This document shows positions 8,799 through 17,794 of a DNA stretch of 64,000 nucleotides, piece by piece. The stretch comes from JAPYTK01 sp964401935. Lineage in GTDB: Bacteria > Myxococcota_A > Polyangia > Polyangiales > Polyangiaceae. The position numbers and the translations under genes were made by a program. The notes beneath the pieces are model-generated. The model was not told the DNA's origin. It was given only the letters and a program-made list of their open reading frames with translations, and searched no databases. The stretch covers positions 51,191-115,190 of the forward strand of contig CAYOAL010000014.1 of the NCBI GenBank assembly GCA_964401935.1. The letters are read 5' to 3'. Each line of letters starts with the position of its first letter. Positions within the stretch are counted from its first letter, which is position 1.

Positions 8799-9809
8799 AT
8801 GGCGATGCACGATGTGCCCGAGCGCCTCTTGGCGGCGCGCGCTCACCTCACGGTGCCGGCGCAGGTGTGGAAGTATGTGGAGGGGGCGTGTGCGCGGAGT
8901 CCCGCCGATCTGGTGATGCTCGATCTCGAGGACGCGATGCCGGCAGGGGATCGCACGAACCTGGAGCGAGGGCAGCGGCACATCGTGACCGCGCTCGAAA
9001 CACTCGACTGGGGGGACCGGCTGCGTTTCTTTCGGCCGCGCGGACTGCGTGAGGATCCGACGCGGGAGGATCTGCGTGTCGTCGTGGGCGGAGCGGGGGG
9101 GCGGCTCGATGGGGTGGTGTTGCCCAAGGTGGATCACCCGGAAGAGGTGGTGCAGGTGGACGCGCTGCTCGCTACGCTCGAGGCCGAGCTCGGGCTCGCC
9201 GAGGGCTCCATCGCGCTGCACGTGCTCATCGAGAGCGTGCTCGCCGAGGAGCGCGCCTTCGACATCGCGGCCGCGTCGCCGCGGGTGGCGGGGCTGGTGT
9301 TCGGCGCGTTCGACTACTTCAGCTCGCTCGGGCTCCGCGGTGCTCGATTTCGTCGCGACCACCCGCTGCTCGACGAGGCCCGGCGCCGGGTGGTGAAGGC
9401 GGCGAGCAGCGTGGGGGCGGTGGCCGTGGCCGAGATGACGCTGGTGTACCCCACCCGCGACAAGACCCCCGCCGAGCGTGAGGAGGCCCTCGCGGTTTGT
9501 CGCCGCGACGCCGAGCAAGCGCGTGACGCTGGGTTCTGGGGCAAATGGACGGGGATCCCGGCCCAGGCCGAGGTGGTGCGCGACGTGTTTCGCACCGATC
9601 CGGCCGAGGTCGCGCGCGCCGCTCGCGTCGTCGCCGCCTTCCGCGACGCCGAGCGGGCGGGCCGCGGGGCAGTGATGATCGATGGTCTCATGGCAGACCG
9701 CGCCACTGTGCGCATGGAGCGCGTCACGCTGCGGATCGCGTGGCGCGAGGGCCTGATCGGCGACGCCGAGGCGCGGGAGCTCGGCCTCGGCGATCCCCGC
9801 GATGGCTGA
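8799..9809 (+). CDS. CitE-like / HpcH-HpaI family lyase
   Basis: 336 residues of the citrate-lyase-beta/malyl-CoA-lyase family: TIM-barrel enzymes that cleave or form C-C bonds of short acyl-CoA thioesters with Mg2+. Visible landmarks are LDLEDA (41-46, acid residues), the substrate-binding Arg in RFFRPRG (about 77-82), VVLPKVDHPEEV (107-118), the metal-binding Glu in HVLIES (141-146) and FGAFDY (168-173) with its Asp. There is no second lyase subunit gene nearby, so it acts alone, for example as a malyl-, citramalyl- or hydroxy-acyl-CoA lyase. The ATG at 8799 is followed by another two codons later; either may be used. Confidence 0.8.
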   Translation: MAMHDVPERLLAARAHLTVPAQVWKYVEGACARSPADLVMLDLEDAMPAGDRTNLERGQRHIVTALETLDWGDRLRFFRPRGLREDPTREDLRVVVGGAGGRLDGVVLPKVDHPEEVVQVDALLATLEAELGLAEGSIALHVLIESVLAEERAFDIAAASPRVAGLVFGAFDYFSSLGLRGARFRRDHPLLDEARRRVVKAASSVGAVAVAEMTLVYPTRDKTPAEREEALAVCRRDAEQARDAGFWGKWTGIPAQAEVVRDVFRTDPAEVARAARVVAAFRDAERAGRGAVMIDGLMADRATVRMERVTLRIAWREGLIGDAEARELGLGDPRDG

Positions 9810-9862
9810 GCACGTGGTGGCGACGCTCCGCCGCGTGGGAGCGCGGCAGCGGTAGAGCGGAG

Positions 9863-9897
9863 CGGGCTCGGCGTCGTGGAGTGGGCAGGGGAGCCCG
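9863..9897. terminator. possible hairpin between convergent genes
   Basis: CGGGCTC (9863-9869) and GAGCCCG (9891-9897) are complementary and could form a 7-bp stem with a 21-base loop between the ends of the CitE-like gene and the crotonase. There is no U-tract, so this is weak evidence for a two-way terminator. Confidence 0.25.
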
Positions 9898-9917
9898 TTC
9901 GGCGTTGAGGGGTAGGT

Positions 9918-10616
9918 TCAACCTGCGGGCGCCGCGCCGACGCGCCCTGCCGCCGCGTCGACGAGGGCGTCGATGCGCGCGAGGGTTGGGCCCCACACCG
10001 CGGCAAGCGAGCCGAGGTAGGCGCCCTCGTCGAGGGACGCGAGCTCGTGGGCGCGGGCGAGGGCCGTCTCGTGGAGGGCCGTGCCGGCGACGAGCGTGTC
10101 GAAGAAGCCGGCCGCGGCGGCCTGCGTGGGGTTCACGCTGCCCCCGAGCACCGTGAGCTCGTGCAGGCGCCGTCGAGCGAGGCGCTCTCGCGCCAACAGC
10201 GCGGTCAGCTCGGGGAGGGGCACGCCCCGCCTCGGCTCGGTGAAACCCACCTGGTAGGTGCCCCGCGCGCCGATCCGAACGTCGGCGGCGAGCAACAGGG
10301 TGGCGCCGAAGCCGATGGCGTGGGCCTCGCAGGCGGCCACGATGCGCGTCGGGCCGGCCAGCGCCACCCGAACGAGCCTGCTCATCGCGGCCAGGAGCTC
10401 GGCCTGCTCGCGCCCCCCGTCAGCGAGCGCAGCCGCGTCGAGCCCACCACAGAACCCATCGGCGCGCCCGCTCAGCAGCACCACCGGTGCCTCGGCGTCG
10501 GGGGCGAGCGCTGCTTCGAGCGCGTGAACCGCCTCGAGCGTAAGGAGGTTGCGCACACCGGTGTCCAGTCGCAACAGGCGCACCGGGGGCTGCCGCTCGA
10601 TCGTCAGAACGCTCAT
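9918..10616 (-). CDS. enoyl-CoA hydratase/isomerase (crotonase) family protein
   Basis: 232 residues from the ATG at 10616. The frame is open far upstream, but the crotonase fold begins here with MSVLTIERQPPVRLLRL. It has the two oxyanion-hole segments: FCGGLDAAAL (about 58-67) and AIGFGATLLLAADVRIG (about 100-116). The canonical catalytic Glu of hydratases after the second segment is not obvious, so hydratase activity is not assured; isomerase or thioesterase-like chemistry is possible. It lies convergent to the CitE-like lyase and 219 bases from the divergent peroxiredoxin, so it stands alone. Confidence 0.8.
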   Translation of the reverse strand: MSVLTIERQPPVRLLRLDTGVRNLLTLEAVHALEAALAPDAEAPVVLLSGRADGFCGGLDAAALADGGREQAELLAAMSRLVRVALAGPTRIVAACEAHAIGFGATLLLAADVRIGARGTYQVGFTEPRRGVPLPELTALLARERLARRRLHELTVLGGSVNPTQAAAAGFFDTLVAGTALHETALARAHELASLDEGAYLGSLAAVWGPTLARIDALVDAAAGRVGAAPAG

Positions 10617-10835
10617 GCCCGCACCGTGCGACGGCGCGCGCGGGAGGGGAACCGCGTTTTCGCGAAGATGGGCGATCACCGCGCCCGCGACCCGAGGAGT
10701 CGGTCGGTAGGGGGGGCGTCCATGGGGCTTTCGGGCCGTCAGGAGCTCGAAATCTGGTGTGGTGACGCCTCCCCAACCGGGTAGTGGACGTCGCCGCGCC
10801 GTTTTCCTATGACCGCCCACCAAGCGAGGAACACC

Positions 10836-11339
10836 ATGACCATCAAGATCGGCGAACGAATCCCTGACGCAACCCTCACCGAGTCGACCGAGTTCGGCGA
10901 TGCCTGCCCGGTGGCTCCCCACAAGGTGTCGGTGGCCGAGGCCGCCCAAGGAAAGCGCATCGTCGTCTTCGGGTTGCCCGGGGCCTACACCCCCACCTGC
11001 TCCGCGCAGCACGTGCCCGGCTACCTGAAGCACCTCGACGACCTGAAGGCCAAGGGGGTCGACGAGGTGTGGTGCGTGTCGGTGAACGACGGCTTCGTCA
11101 TGGCGGCGTGGGGGCGTGAACAGGGCGCGATCGGCAAGATCCGCATGTTGGGGGATGGGAGCGCGGAGCTCGCGAACAAACTCGGGCTCGAGCTCGATCT
11201 CACCGCCGGTGGGATGGGAGTGCGCATGCAGCGCTTCTCGATGCTGCTCGAGGATGGAGTCGTCCAGCAGCTCAACGTGGAAGCGCCGCGTGCTTTCGAG
11301 GTGAGCAACGCCGAGACCATGTTGAAGCAGCTCGGGTAG
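10836..11339 (+). CDS. Prx5-type peroxiredoxin
   Basis: 167 residues. It reduces peroxides through the peroxidatic cysteine Cys55 in P-G-A-Y-T-P-T-C, the hallmark of the atypical (Prx5) peroxiredoxin group; a second cysteine in EVWCVSVN may act as resolving residue. The end, NAETMLKQL, is also family-typical. I place the start at the ATG at 10836, preceded by GCGAGGA, because MTIKIGERIPDATL is where family members begin; an ATG nine codons earlier is less likely. It acts in the cytosol and needs a thiol reductant (thioredoxin, glutaredoxin or glutathione), none of which is encoded next to it. Confidence 0.9.
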   Translation: MTIKIGERIPDATLTESTEFGDACPVAPHKVSVAEAAQGKRIVVFGLPGAYTPTCSAQHVPGYLKHLDDLKAKGVDEVWCVSVNDGFVMAAWGREQGAIGKIRMLGDGSAELANKLGLELDLTAGGMGVRMQRFSMLLEDGVVQQLNVEAPRAFEVSNAETMLKQLG

Positions 11340-11340
11340 T

Positions 11341-11380
11341 CGCGGCGGGGCCAGGTCGATCTCCGTGCCTCGGCGCCGCG
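11341..11380. terminator. possible hairpin between convergent genes
   Basis: CGCGGCG (11341-11347) pairs with CGCCGCG (11374-11380) across a 26-base loop in the 44-base gap between two convergent stops. It is GC-rich without a U-tract; a weak candidate for a shared terminator. Confidence 0.25.
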
Positions 11381-11383
11381 GCG

Positions 11384-11827
11384 TCAGCCCATGGCCACGA
11401 GCGCGCCGGGCGCGGGCTTGCCGGGGTAGGCGGCGGCTCCCAGCTTGGTGCTGAGGCGCGCGGCGACCTCCGCCATCGCCTTCGACTCCTGGGCGCCGCC
11501 TGCCGCCACGGTGGCCGCGGTCTCGAGCATGCCGCCACCCACCCCGAGCATGTCCCCGCCCGAGGAGCCGCCGTCGTGCACGGCGAGGGCCACGGTGCCG
11601 TCTTGGTACGCGGTGAGCATCGTCTGCACCCGCTCCACCTTGAACAGGAAGCCGAGGAAGGAGGCGAGGAGCTTGTTGCCGCGCTCGGCCGACCACATGC
11701 ACATCCGCACGTTGTTGCCGGGGGGCATGGGTTGTTCGCTGATGCTGAAGCCGCACTCGGTGAGGGTGCTGCGCAGTGCGAGTTGAACGTTCTCGTAGCT
11801 GTCTCGGACCATGAGCTCGATGGACAT
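11384..11827 (-). CDS. small conserved-looking protein of unknown function
   Basis: 147 residues, no signal peptide. It starts MSIELMVRDSYENVQLALRS with a GAGGAGAACCCC upstream as ribosome-binding site. The first 75 residues look like a mixed alpha/beta domain (RMCMWSAERGNKLLASFLGFLF), followed by a Gly-rich loop (about 87-100) and a helix ending near LSTKLG. It lies divergent from the Ser/Thr kinase at 12019, with 191 bases between the starts. I do not recognise the family. Confidence 0.6.
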   Translation of the reverse strand: MSIELMVRDSYENVQLALRSTLTECGFSISEQPMPPGNNVRMCMWSAERGNKLLASFLGFLFKVERVQTMLTAYQDGTVALAVHDGGSSGGDMLGVGGGMLETAATVAAGGAQESKAMAEVAARLSTKLGAAAYPGKPAPGALVAMG

Positions 11828-12018
11828 GGGGTTCTCCTCGTGTCGTGCCTCGAGGCCGATGGCCTCTCGTGCAGCGTTGGGGTCGGATGATGGCCGTGTG
11901 ATGGGCCGCCGACACTCAAATTGTGTCGAGGGGCGCGCCGTGTCTGTCCAACCGCTGCTCAGGCGCTGTCCACGGCCGCGGCGACCGCCGACGATTCGTG
12001 ATACTCGTTCGGAGATCC

Positions 12019-13872
12019 GTGACGTTCGTCTGCAGCGAGTGTGGCCAGGATCAGGTGGCCGGCGGGCGCTGCGCGCGCGACGGCGGTGCGCTCGCCGACA
12101 GCCGCGACGATCCTCTCATCGGGCAGCACATCGGCAGCTATCGCGTCATCGGGCGCATCGGCAGTGGGGGCATGGGCACGGTGTACAAGGCCCTTCACCC
12201 GCAGATCGGCAGCCGCGTGGCCATCAAGGTGCTCGCCTCCGAGCTCGCTCTCGGCGACGAGTCGGTGAGCCGCTTCTTCGCCGAGGCCCGCGCGGCCAAC
12301 CTCATCCGTCACGAGGGCATCATCAACGTTCTCGACATGGGGCGGCTGCCGGACGGTGGACCCTACATGCTGATGGAGCTGCTCGACGGGACCACGCTGG
12401 CCGAGCGGATCGAGGTGGACGGACCCCTCTCGGTGGCGCGCTGTGTGTCGCTCCTCGCCGACGTGCTCGACGCGCTCGGGGCGGCGCACCGAGCCGGCAT
12501 CATCCATCGCGACATCAAGCCCCACAACGTGTTCGTGACCACCGCTGGACGCGTGAAGCTGCTCGACTTCGGCGTGGCGAAGCTCCGCGCCCCGCCTGGC
12601 TCGCTGCGAGGCGGCGACCACAACCAGCTCGTGTCGATCGCCACCACCGCCGCTGGCGTGCTCGTCGGCACGCCCCACTACTGCTCGCCCGAGCAGGCGC
12701 TTGCCCTGCCCCTCGACGCTCGCAGCGATCTCTACGCCGTGGGCGTGATGGCCTACGAGATGCTCACCGCCCGCCACCCGTTCGAGGCAGAGACGCTCTA
12801 CGACCTGTTGCGTCTTCACATCGAGGCCCCGCCGCCGTCGCTCTGCCAGCGTCGCGCCGACATTCCCTTCGAGCTCGAGCGGTGGGTGCTGCGGGCGCTC
12901 GCGAAGGATCCCGATGAGCGCCACCCCTCCGCCGAGGCGATGCGCGCGGCGCTGCTTGCACCGGACGCGGCCTCGCTCGCGCCGACCGTGCCGAGCGTGG
13001 CGTCGGACACGCGACCCGCGCCGCCCCCCTTCTCTGGGATCGCGACCCAGCCGCCCCTCTCCGACACCGCTCGGGCCGCGCTCGCCGTGCCGTCCTCTGC
13101 TCCGGCGCTCTTGCCGGCGCACCACCCACCGTCGCAGCCCGCGCTGCCCCCTCCTCTTGCTCCCGCCCCGCCCGGCGCCACCGCGATGGTCACCCAGCGT
13201 TCGGCCGGCGAGAGCGGAGCGGCGCCGCGGCCCTCGCACCGACGCACCGTCATCCTGTGGGGCGCGCTCGCTGCCCTCGTTTTGCTCGGCGTGGGCGCGA
13301 TCGCACTCGCACACTGGGCCGGGAGCGGTGACGAGACGGTCGCCGCCTCATCGGGGCGCAAGGCTCGAGGCAAGGCCGGCGCGGGCTCGCGCCGTCCGTC
13401 GCGCCGCGCCGCGAGCACCGGAGAGCCGCCGGCGGCTGGCGATCTGTCGCGGTTCGATGCGACGCGCTATCTCGGCGACGTGCGGCTCTGGGCAGAGCAG
13501 CGCGACGCCACCGCCAAGCTCGTCATGCTCCACATCGCCGGGGTCGACGCCTCCGGGCGCGTGAACCTCGCCACCACGAACACGCGTCTGGTCAACTACC
13601 ACTTCCTCACCGACTCTTCGTGCATCATCGCCACCGTCAACTACCTCGGCGCGGCCGCGATCGTCGGCGCCACGGCCATGTGCGGCGGCACCCGCGAGCT
13701 GCCTCGTCCACGGTGTCGCGTCGCGGAGGTGGTGAAGCGCGGCGCGGCCGGTGACGCCACCGTGTTCGGGGTGACCTACGCGCGGGCGCGCGAGGGCGAC
13801 GGGGCGGAGTGGATGGTGTCGCCTGTCGCGACGGGGATGGTGGCTCCTCGGTTCTACCCGGACGACTGCTGA
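12019..13872 (+). CDS. membrane Ser/Thr protein kinase with N-terminal Cys motif
   Basis: 617 residues from a GTG at 12019, with GGAG four bases upstream; a GTG at 11998 is an alternative. It opens with a small zinc-ribbon-like piece (CSEC ... RC..DG) typical of myxobacterial kinases. The kinase domain covers about 35-300: G-loop IGSGGMGTVY, VAIK lysine, HRDIKPHN catalytic loop, DFG, and GTPHYCSPE. A Pro/Ala-rich linker (about 310-405) leads to one transmembrane helix (about 412-433), then a basic stretch and an extracytoplasmic domain of about 150 residues with conserved-looking cysteines. This is a sensor-kinase layout: outside domain, one membrane pass, cytosolic kinase. Targets are unknown. 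It ends five bases before the convergent stop of the next gene. Confidence 0.88.
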   Translation: MTFVCSECGQDQVAGGRCARDGGALADSRDDPLIGQHIGSYRVIGRIGSGGMGTVYKALHPQIGSRVAIKVLASELALGDESVSRFFAEARAANLIRHEGIINVLDMGRLPDGGPYMLMELLDGTTLAERIEVDGPLSVARCVSLLADVLDALGAAHRAGIIHRDIKPHNVFVTTAGRVKLLDFGVAKLRAPPGSLRGGDHNQLVSIATTAAGVLVGTPHYCSPEQALALPLDARSDLYAVGVMAYEMLTARHPFEAETLYDLLRLHIEAPPPSLCQRRADIPFELERWVLRALAKDPDERHPSAEAMRAALLAPDAASLAPTVPSVASDTRPAPPPFSGIATQPPLSDTARAALAVPSSAPALLPAHHPPSQPALPPPLAPAPPGATAMVTQRSAGESGAAPRPSHRRTVILWGALAALVLLGVGAIALAHWAGSGDETVAASSGRKARGKAGAGSRRPSRRAASTGEPPAAGDLSRFDATRYLGDVRLWAEQRDATAKLVMLHIAGVDASGRVNLATTNTRLVNYHFLTDSSCIIATVNYLGAAAIVGATAMCGGTRELPRPRCRVAEVVKRGAAGDATVFGVTYARAREGDGAEWMVSPVATGMVAPRFYPDDC

Positions 13873-13877
13873 CCGTC

Positions 13878-15230
13878 TCACTCTCCGCGCCGCCGACGGG
13901 CCTCGAGCTCGCGCTGCCACAGCACCTCGGTGAGCACCGCGAGCGCCGCTCGTAGGCGGTGACGGTAGGTGCCGTAAGGGAGGCCCAGCGCGGCTGCAGC
14001 TGCGAGCTGCTTGGTCTGCGGCTCGAGGAAGGTCACGCGGAGGATGCGGGCCTCCTCGGCGTAGCCGGCGGTGGCCGCCATCTCGTCGAGCTGCGCGGAC
14101 AGGAGCTGCTGCAGCGCGTTCGGTTCGCGGGGAACGGTCTCGTCCTCGAGCAGGGCGCAGGCCATGAGCGTGCTCGCTCCGAGCTCGTGCGGTCGGTGGA
14201 ACACCTGAAGCGCGCGCCGCACCTCGTTGCGGAAGCTCGCCTCGTCGGGACGTGTGCGGGCCTCCGAGGGCGCGGCGTGCTCGCGCCGTTCCCGGTCGGC
14301 GACCACCTGCGCGAGGCGGGCGACGAGGCTCTCCTTCGCGTGCGGGTCGCGCTCCACGGCGCGCCGCAACACGTCTCGGGCGACGGGAACGAGGCGCGCT
14401 CCGTCGGGATCGATCTCGCACAGGGGACACTCCCACAGCCACGCGAACTCCTCGCGCACCGAGCGCTCGAGCACCGCCGACGCGAGCTCTTCGGTGAGCG
14501 GCTCGACGAGGGCCGCGAGCTGCAACACCTCACGATGGTTGGGGGTGGGAGCGTCGGCGAGGAACGCACGCAACAGGAGCGCCAACAGATCCGGCGAGCC
14601 CGTCCATGAGGCCTGCCAGCTCGGATCGTGCCGCTGTCGGTCGGCCATGAGCGCCAGCGCCAAGGGGTGCCCACCGGTGAGCGCGAAGAAATGGTCGGCG
14701 GCGCCCGGCGTGGTCACGCCGCGGCGGTGCAACAGCTCGGCCGCCTCCTCGCGGGTGAGGTTCGCGAGGGGGAGAGAGGTGATGATGTCGCCGAGGCTGG
14801 GGTCGACGCGGGCCCGCCACGAGGCGCGCGACCGGGTGCACACCACGATGAAGATGCGGGGGCCGGCCGACGCTCCGGCGAGCTCGAGGAAACGCACGCA
14901 GGCGTCGAAGTCGACGGGAGCCGACGCGTCGAACAAGAGCGCGTCCGGCTCCGCCGCGTCGCCGAGATCGGCGGGGAGGCTCGCCGGGAGGGCGAGCTCG
15001 GGGGCTTGGTCGTGAACGGGCACGTGCACCGCGCGGCCCGGGCAGTCGACGGCGAACCGTCGCGCGAGGAGGGTCTTGCCGATCCCGGCCGCCCCCGACA
15101 CGACCACGAGCTGCGGCCCCTCGCGCGCGAGCTCGTACGCGTGCGAGAGCGTGCGGAGCTCGGCGCTCCGCCCCACGAACCCGCCGCGGAGCCGAGCCGC
15201 GAGCACCTCTTTCAACGACGCCGACGTCAC
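13878..15230 (-). CDS. STAND-like ATPase with C-terminal HTH-like region
   Basis: 450 residues. A P-loop NTPase module begins at FVGRSAELRTL (18-28), with Walker A GAAGIGKT (46-53), an acidic hydrophobic Walker B-like strand (PDALLFDAS) and the winged-helix extension (TREEAAELLHRRG, ALTGGHPLALALMAD) of AAA/STAND signalling ATPases. The last about 45 residues, PQTKQLAAAAALGLPYGTYRHRLRAAL, resemble a sigma-region-4-like helix-turn-helix, so the protein may bind DNA once ATP-bound. It starts 27 bases after the stop of the AlgD-like gene on the same strand and is probably the last gene of that operon, as a possible regulator of it. The DNA-binding role is inference. Confidence 0.7.
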   Translation of the reverse strand: MTSASLKEVLAARLRGGFVGRSAELRTLSHAYELAREGPQLVVVSGAAGIGKTLLARRFAVDCPGRAVHVPVHDQAPELALPASLPADLGDAAEPDALLFDASAPVDFDACVRFLELAGASAGPRIFIVVCTRSRASWRARVDPSLGDIITSLPLANLTREEAAELLHRRGVTTPGAADHFFALTGGHPLALALMADRQRHDPSWQASWTGSPDLLALLLRAFLADAPTPNHREVLQLAALVEPLTEELASAVLERSVREEFAWLWECPLCEIDPDGARLVPVARDVLRRAVERDPHAKESLVARLAQVVADRERREHAAPSEARTRPDEASFRNEVRRALQVFHRPHELGASTLMACALLEDETVPREPNALQQLLSAQLDEMAATAGYAEEARILRVTFLEPQTKQLAAAAALGLPYGTYRHRLRAALAVLTEVLWQRELEARRRRGE

Positions 15231-15257
15231 AGGCTCTAGAGGGGGGCAGCTAAGGGC

Positions 15258-16574
15258 TCACCACGCGACGCCGATGTAGTCGATGCCCTCGGCGCGTCGC
15301 AGCGCATCGTTGCGCACCAGATCGACCACCACCTGCCCTTGGCGGCAGAGTGTGGCGACGCGGTCGTATTCGGGCGAGCCGTTGCCGACCACGAGCACGT
15401 CGCTCGTGGCGACGATGTCCTCGAGGCTCGGCGCGAGGAGCGAGCTGATGTGGGGGATCTCCTTCTCGATGTAGGCCTTGTTGGCACCGACCAGCTTCGT
15501 GATCGACACGTACTTGTCGTAGATCCGCAGCTCGAAGCCCTTGCCGATCAGGCGCTCGGCGATGACCACCAGCGGGCTCTCGCGCAGATCGTCGGTGCCG
15601 TGTTTGAAGCTCAGACCGAGGAGGCCAACCCTCCTTTTTCCGAGGGCGAGGATCATGTCGACGGCTCGCTCCACCTGGCTGCGGTTCGACTCCATGATAG
15701 CGGCGAGCATGGGCAGCTCCACGTCGTTGCGCTTGCCCTGGTAGAGCATGGCCCGGAGATCTTTGGGGAGGCAGGAGCCACCGAACGCGAAGCCGGGGCG
15801 AAGGTAGCGGCTCGAGATGTTGAGCTTGGTGTCTTTGCACACCACCTCCATCACCGGGTGGCTGTCGACGCCAAGCGACTTGGCGAGCATGCCGACCTCG
15901 TTGGCGAACGTGATCTTCAGCGCGTGAAACGCGTTGCACACGTACTTCACGAGCTCCGCCTCCTCGATGCTGCTGAACAGCGTCTCGGTCTCCACCTTGG
16001 CGTAGAGCCCCGCCGCGAGCTCGCCGTCCGATCTCCGCTCGCAGCCGATGAGCGAGAACGGTGGATTGTAGTGATCGCGAACCGAGCTGCCCTCGCGGAG
16101 AAACTCGGGGTTGAAACACACGCCGAAGCCGTCGCCCTCCTTCTTGCCCGAGGAGCGCTCGAGCGCGACGACGATCACCGTGCGCACCGTGCCCGGCATC
16201 ACCGTGCTTCGCACCACCACGAGGTGACGGGTGGTCTTCTTGCCGATGGCCTCCCCGATCTGCTCGGCCACCCGCTCGATCGCGGTCAGATCGATGCTGC
16301 CGTTCGCGCGGCTAGGAGTTCCCACCGAGATCACGCTCACGTCGGTGGCCAGCACCGCCGCGGCGACGTCGGTGCTCGCGCGGAGGCGCCCCTCCTTCAC
16401 GGCGGTGGCGATGATGTCACCGATCTCGTCTTCGATGATCGGGGTCTTGCCCGCTGCGACCATCGCGACCTTGTCGGGGTTGATGTCTACACCGATCACG
16501 TCGTGCCCATCTTTGGCGAAGCAGCCACAGCTCACGGCGCCGACGTAACCGAGCCCAAAAACGCTTACTTTGAT
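15258..16574 (-). CDS. algD: GDP-mannose/UDP-sugar 6-dehydrogenase, AlgD-like; ATC start inferred
   Basis: 438 residues if started at the ATC at 16574-16572. It would oxidise the C6 alcohol of a nucleotide sugar (most likely GDP-mannose) to a uronic acid with two NAD+. Seen: the NAD-binding VSVFGLGYVG right after the start, VGTPSRANGS, STVMPGTVR, FNPEFLREGS, and the catalytic cysteine in FGGSCLPKD at position 268, the same number as Cys268 of Pseudomonas aeruginosa AlgD. The only conventional in-frame start (GTG, 16535) would delete GLGYVG and cannot give an active enzyme. A textbook GGAGG (16584-16580) lies five bases before the ATC, and a stop lies 16 codons further up. The start overlaps the end of the upstream glycosyltransferase by ten bases. 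A single-base sequence error (ATG read as ATC) is the alternative. Confidence 0.88.
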   Translation of the reverse strand: MKVSVFGLGYVGAVSCGCFAKDGHDVIGVDINPDKVAMVAAGKTPIIEDEIGDIIATAVKEGRLRASTDVAAAVLATDVSVISVGTPSRANGSIDLTAIERVAEQIGEAIGKKTTRHLVVVRSTVMPGTVRTVIVVALERSSGKKEGDGFGVCFNPEFLREGSSVRDHYNPPFSLIGCERRSDGELAAGLYAKVETETLFSSIEEAELVKYVCNAFHALKITFANEVGMLAKSLGVDSHPVMEVVCKDTKLNISSRYLRPGFAFGGSCLPKDLRAMLYQGKRNDVELPMLAAIMESNRSQVERAVDMILALGKRRVGLLGLSFKHGTDDLRESPLVVIAERLIGKGFELRIYDKYVSITKLVGANKAYIEKEIPHISSLLAPSLEDIVATSDVLVVGNGSPEYDRVATLCRQGQVVVDLVRNDALRRAEGIDYIGVAW

Positions 16575-17794
16575 GGCGACCTCCGCCGGTTGGTCGTGCC
16601 ACGCACGACATCCTCACAAATGGTGGCGAACGCGTCCGCCACGACATCCCACGTGTAGCGCGCGCGCACCATCTCGCAGGCAGCGCGCCCGAGGCGCTCC
16701 CGCTCGGAGCGCGAACGGAGCAGCCGAACGCATTGAGCTGCGAAGTCACTCGGCTCGTCGGCGAGGATGATGTTCTCGTGGTGGGTCACCGGCAGCCCCT
16801 CGGCGCCGATGGTGGTGGACACCACCGCCTTGCCCATCGCCATCGCCTCGAAGATCTTCATGCGCGTGCCGCTCCCCACCCGCAGCGGCACGATGTAGAC
16901 CCCACCTCGATCGATGAACGGGCGCACGTCTTCGACCGTGCCGGTGATCTCGATGCCCGGTCGCGCTCCGAGCTCGGCCACCCGAGGGCTCGGCCTGCGT
17001 CCGACCACCCACACCGTCACGTCGAGCTCGGCGCGGATGCGGGGGAGGATCTCGTCGGCAAACCAGACCATCCCGTCTTCGTTGGGCAGCCAGTCCATCG
17101 AGCCGGTGAAGACCAGGTGGTGCCCCTCCGCCTCGGGCTCGCGCGCCCGAAAGAACTCCACGTCGACGCCGGTGGGGATGGAGACGGCGTTCGTGCAGCC
17201 GTAGTGCTCGGCCATGATCTCCGCGTCGGTGTCGGAGACCATGATGCAGCGGTCGAAGGTGTGGGCGGCGATGCGCTCGAGGCGGCGTAGCTTCTGCCAC
17301 TCCAGGTAGAGGTAGGCCTTCTTCAGCGGGTTCTTCTCCTTCTCGAGCTGACGCTGCCGAATCACGGCCTCCACGTTGTGCTGAAAGAGCACGCGCGCCG
17401 GGAACGCCACGTCGAGCACGTTGCGGCTCGGCTGGAGGAAATCGCAGAGGAGGATGTCGAAGGGTTCGGTGGCCGAGAGCTCGCGGACGAGATCCCGCAT
17501 GCTGGGGCTGAAGTACTTGTTGGCGGTGTAGTCGTAGGGAGAGAGGAGGTTGAGCGCGAGCTCGCCGAAGAACCTGGGCGAGAACTTCGGCGTCTCCCTC
17601 CACGGCACCGTGAGCACGCGGCTCGCACAGGCCTCCATCCGTCGCACGTCGTCGTCGCTCTCGTCTTCGCTGCGGAAGCACACCACCGTGATGTCGTGGT
17701 GCCGGTGCAAGTGCTCGAACAGCTTCGAGCTGCGAATCTTCCCCCCCGTGTTGGGAGGGTAGAGCAGGCGGCACATCACGGTGAGAAAGCGCAT
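16565..17794 (-). CDS. family 4-type (GT-B) glycosyltransferase
   Basis: 409 residues. The GT-B fold starts at once with MRFLTVMCRLLYPPNTGGKIRS, the donor/acceptor Gly-rich loop. FQHNVE at about 137 and the HLVFTGSMDWLPNEDG strand open the second Rossmann domain. The nucleotide-sugar site is RVGSGTRMKIFEAMAMGKAVVST, containing the E-x7-E-like pair. The set resembles the glycosyltransferases found in exosortase/PEP-CTERM-type polysaccharide loci. It transfers a sugar to a growing glycan, probably at the cytosolic face of the membrane. The 3' end overlaps the AlgD-like gene by ten bases, consistent with supply of an activated uronic acid in the same pathway. Donor and acceptor are unknown. Confidence 0.85.
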   Translation of the reverse strand: MRFLTVMCRLLYPPNTGGKIRSSKLFEHLHRHHDITVVCFRSEDESDDDVRRMEACASRVLTVPWRETPKFSPRFFGELALNLLSPYDYTANKYFSPSMRDLVRELSATEPFDILLCDFLQPSRNVLDVAFPARVLFQHNVEAVIRQRQLEKEKNPLKKAYLYLEWQKLRRLERIAAHTFDRCIMVSDTDAEIMAEHYGCTNAVSIPTGVDVEFFRAREPEAEGHHLVFTGSMDWLPNEDGMVWFADEILPRIRAELDVTVWVVGRRPSPRVAELGARPGIEITGTVEDVRPFIDRGGVYIVPLRVGSGTRMKIFEAMAMGKAVVSTTIGAEGLPVTHHENIILADEPSDFAAQCVRLLRSRSERERLGRAACEMVRARYTWDVVADAFATICEDVVRGTTNRRRSPSK

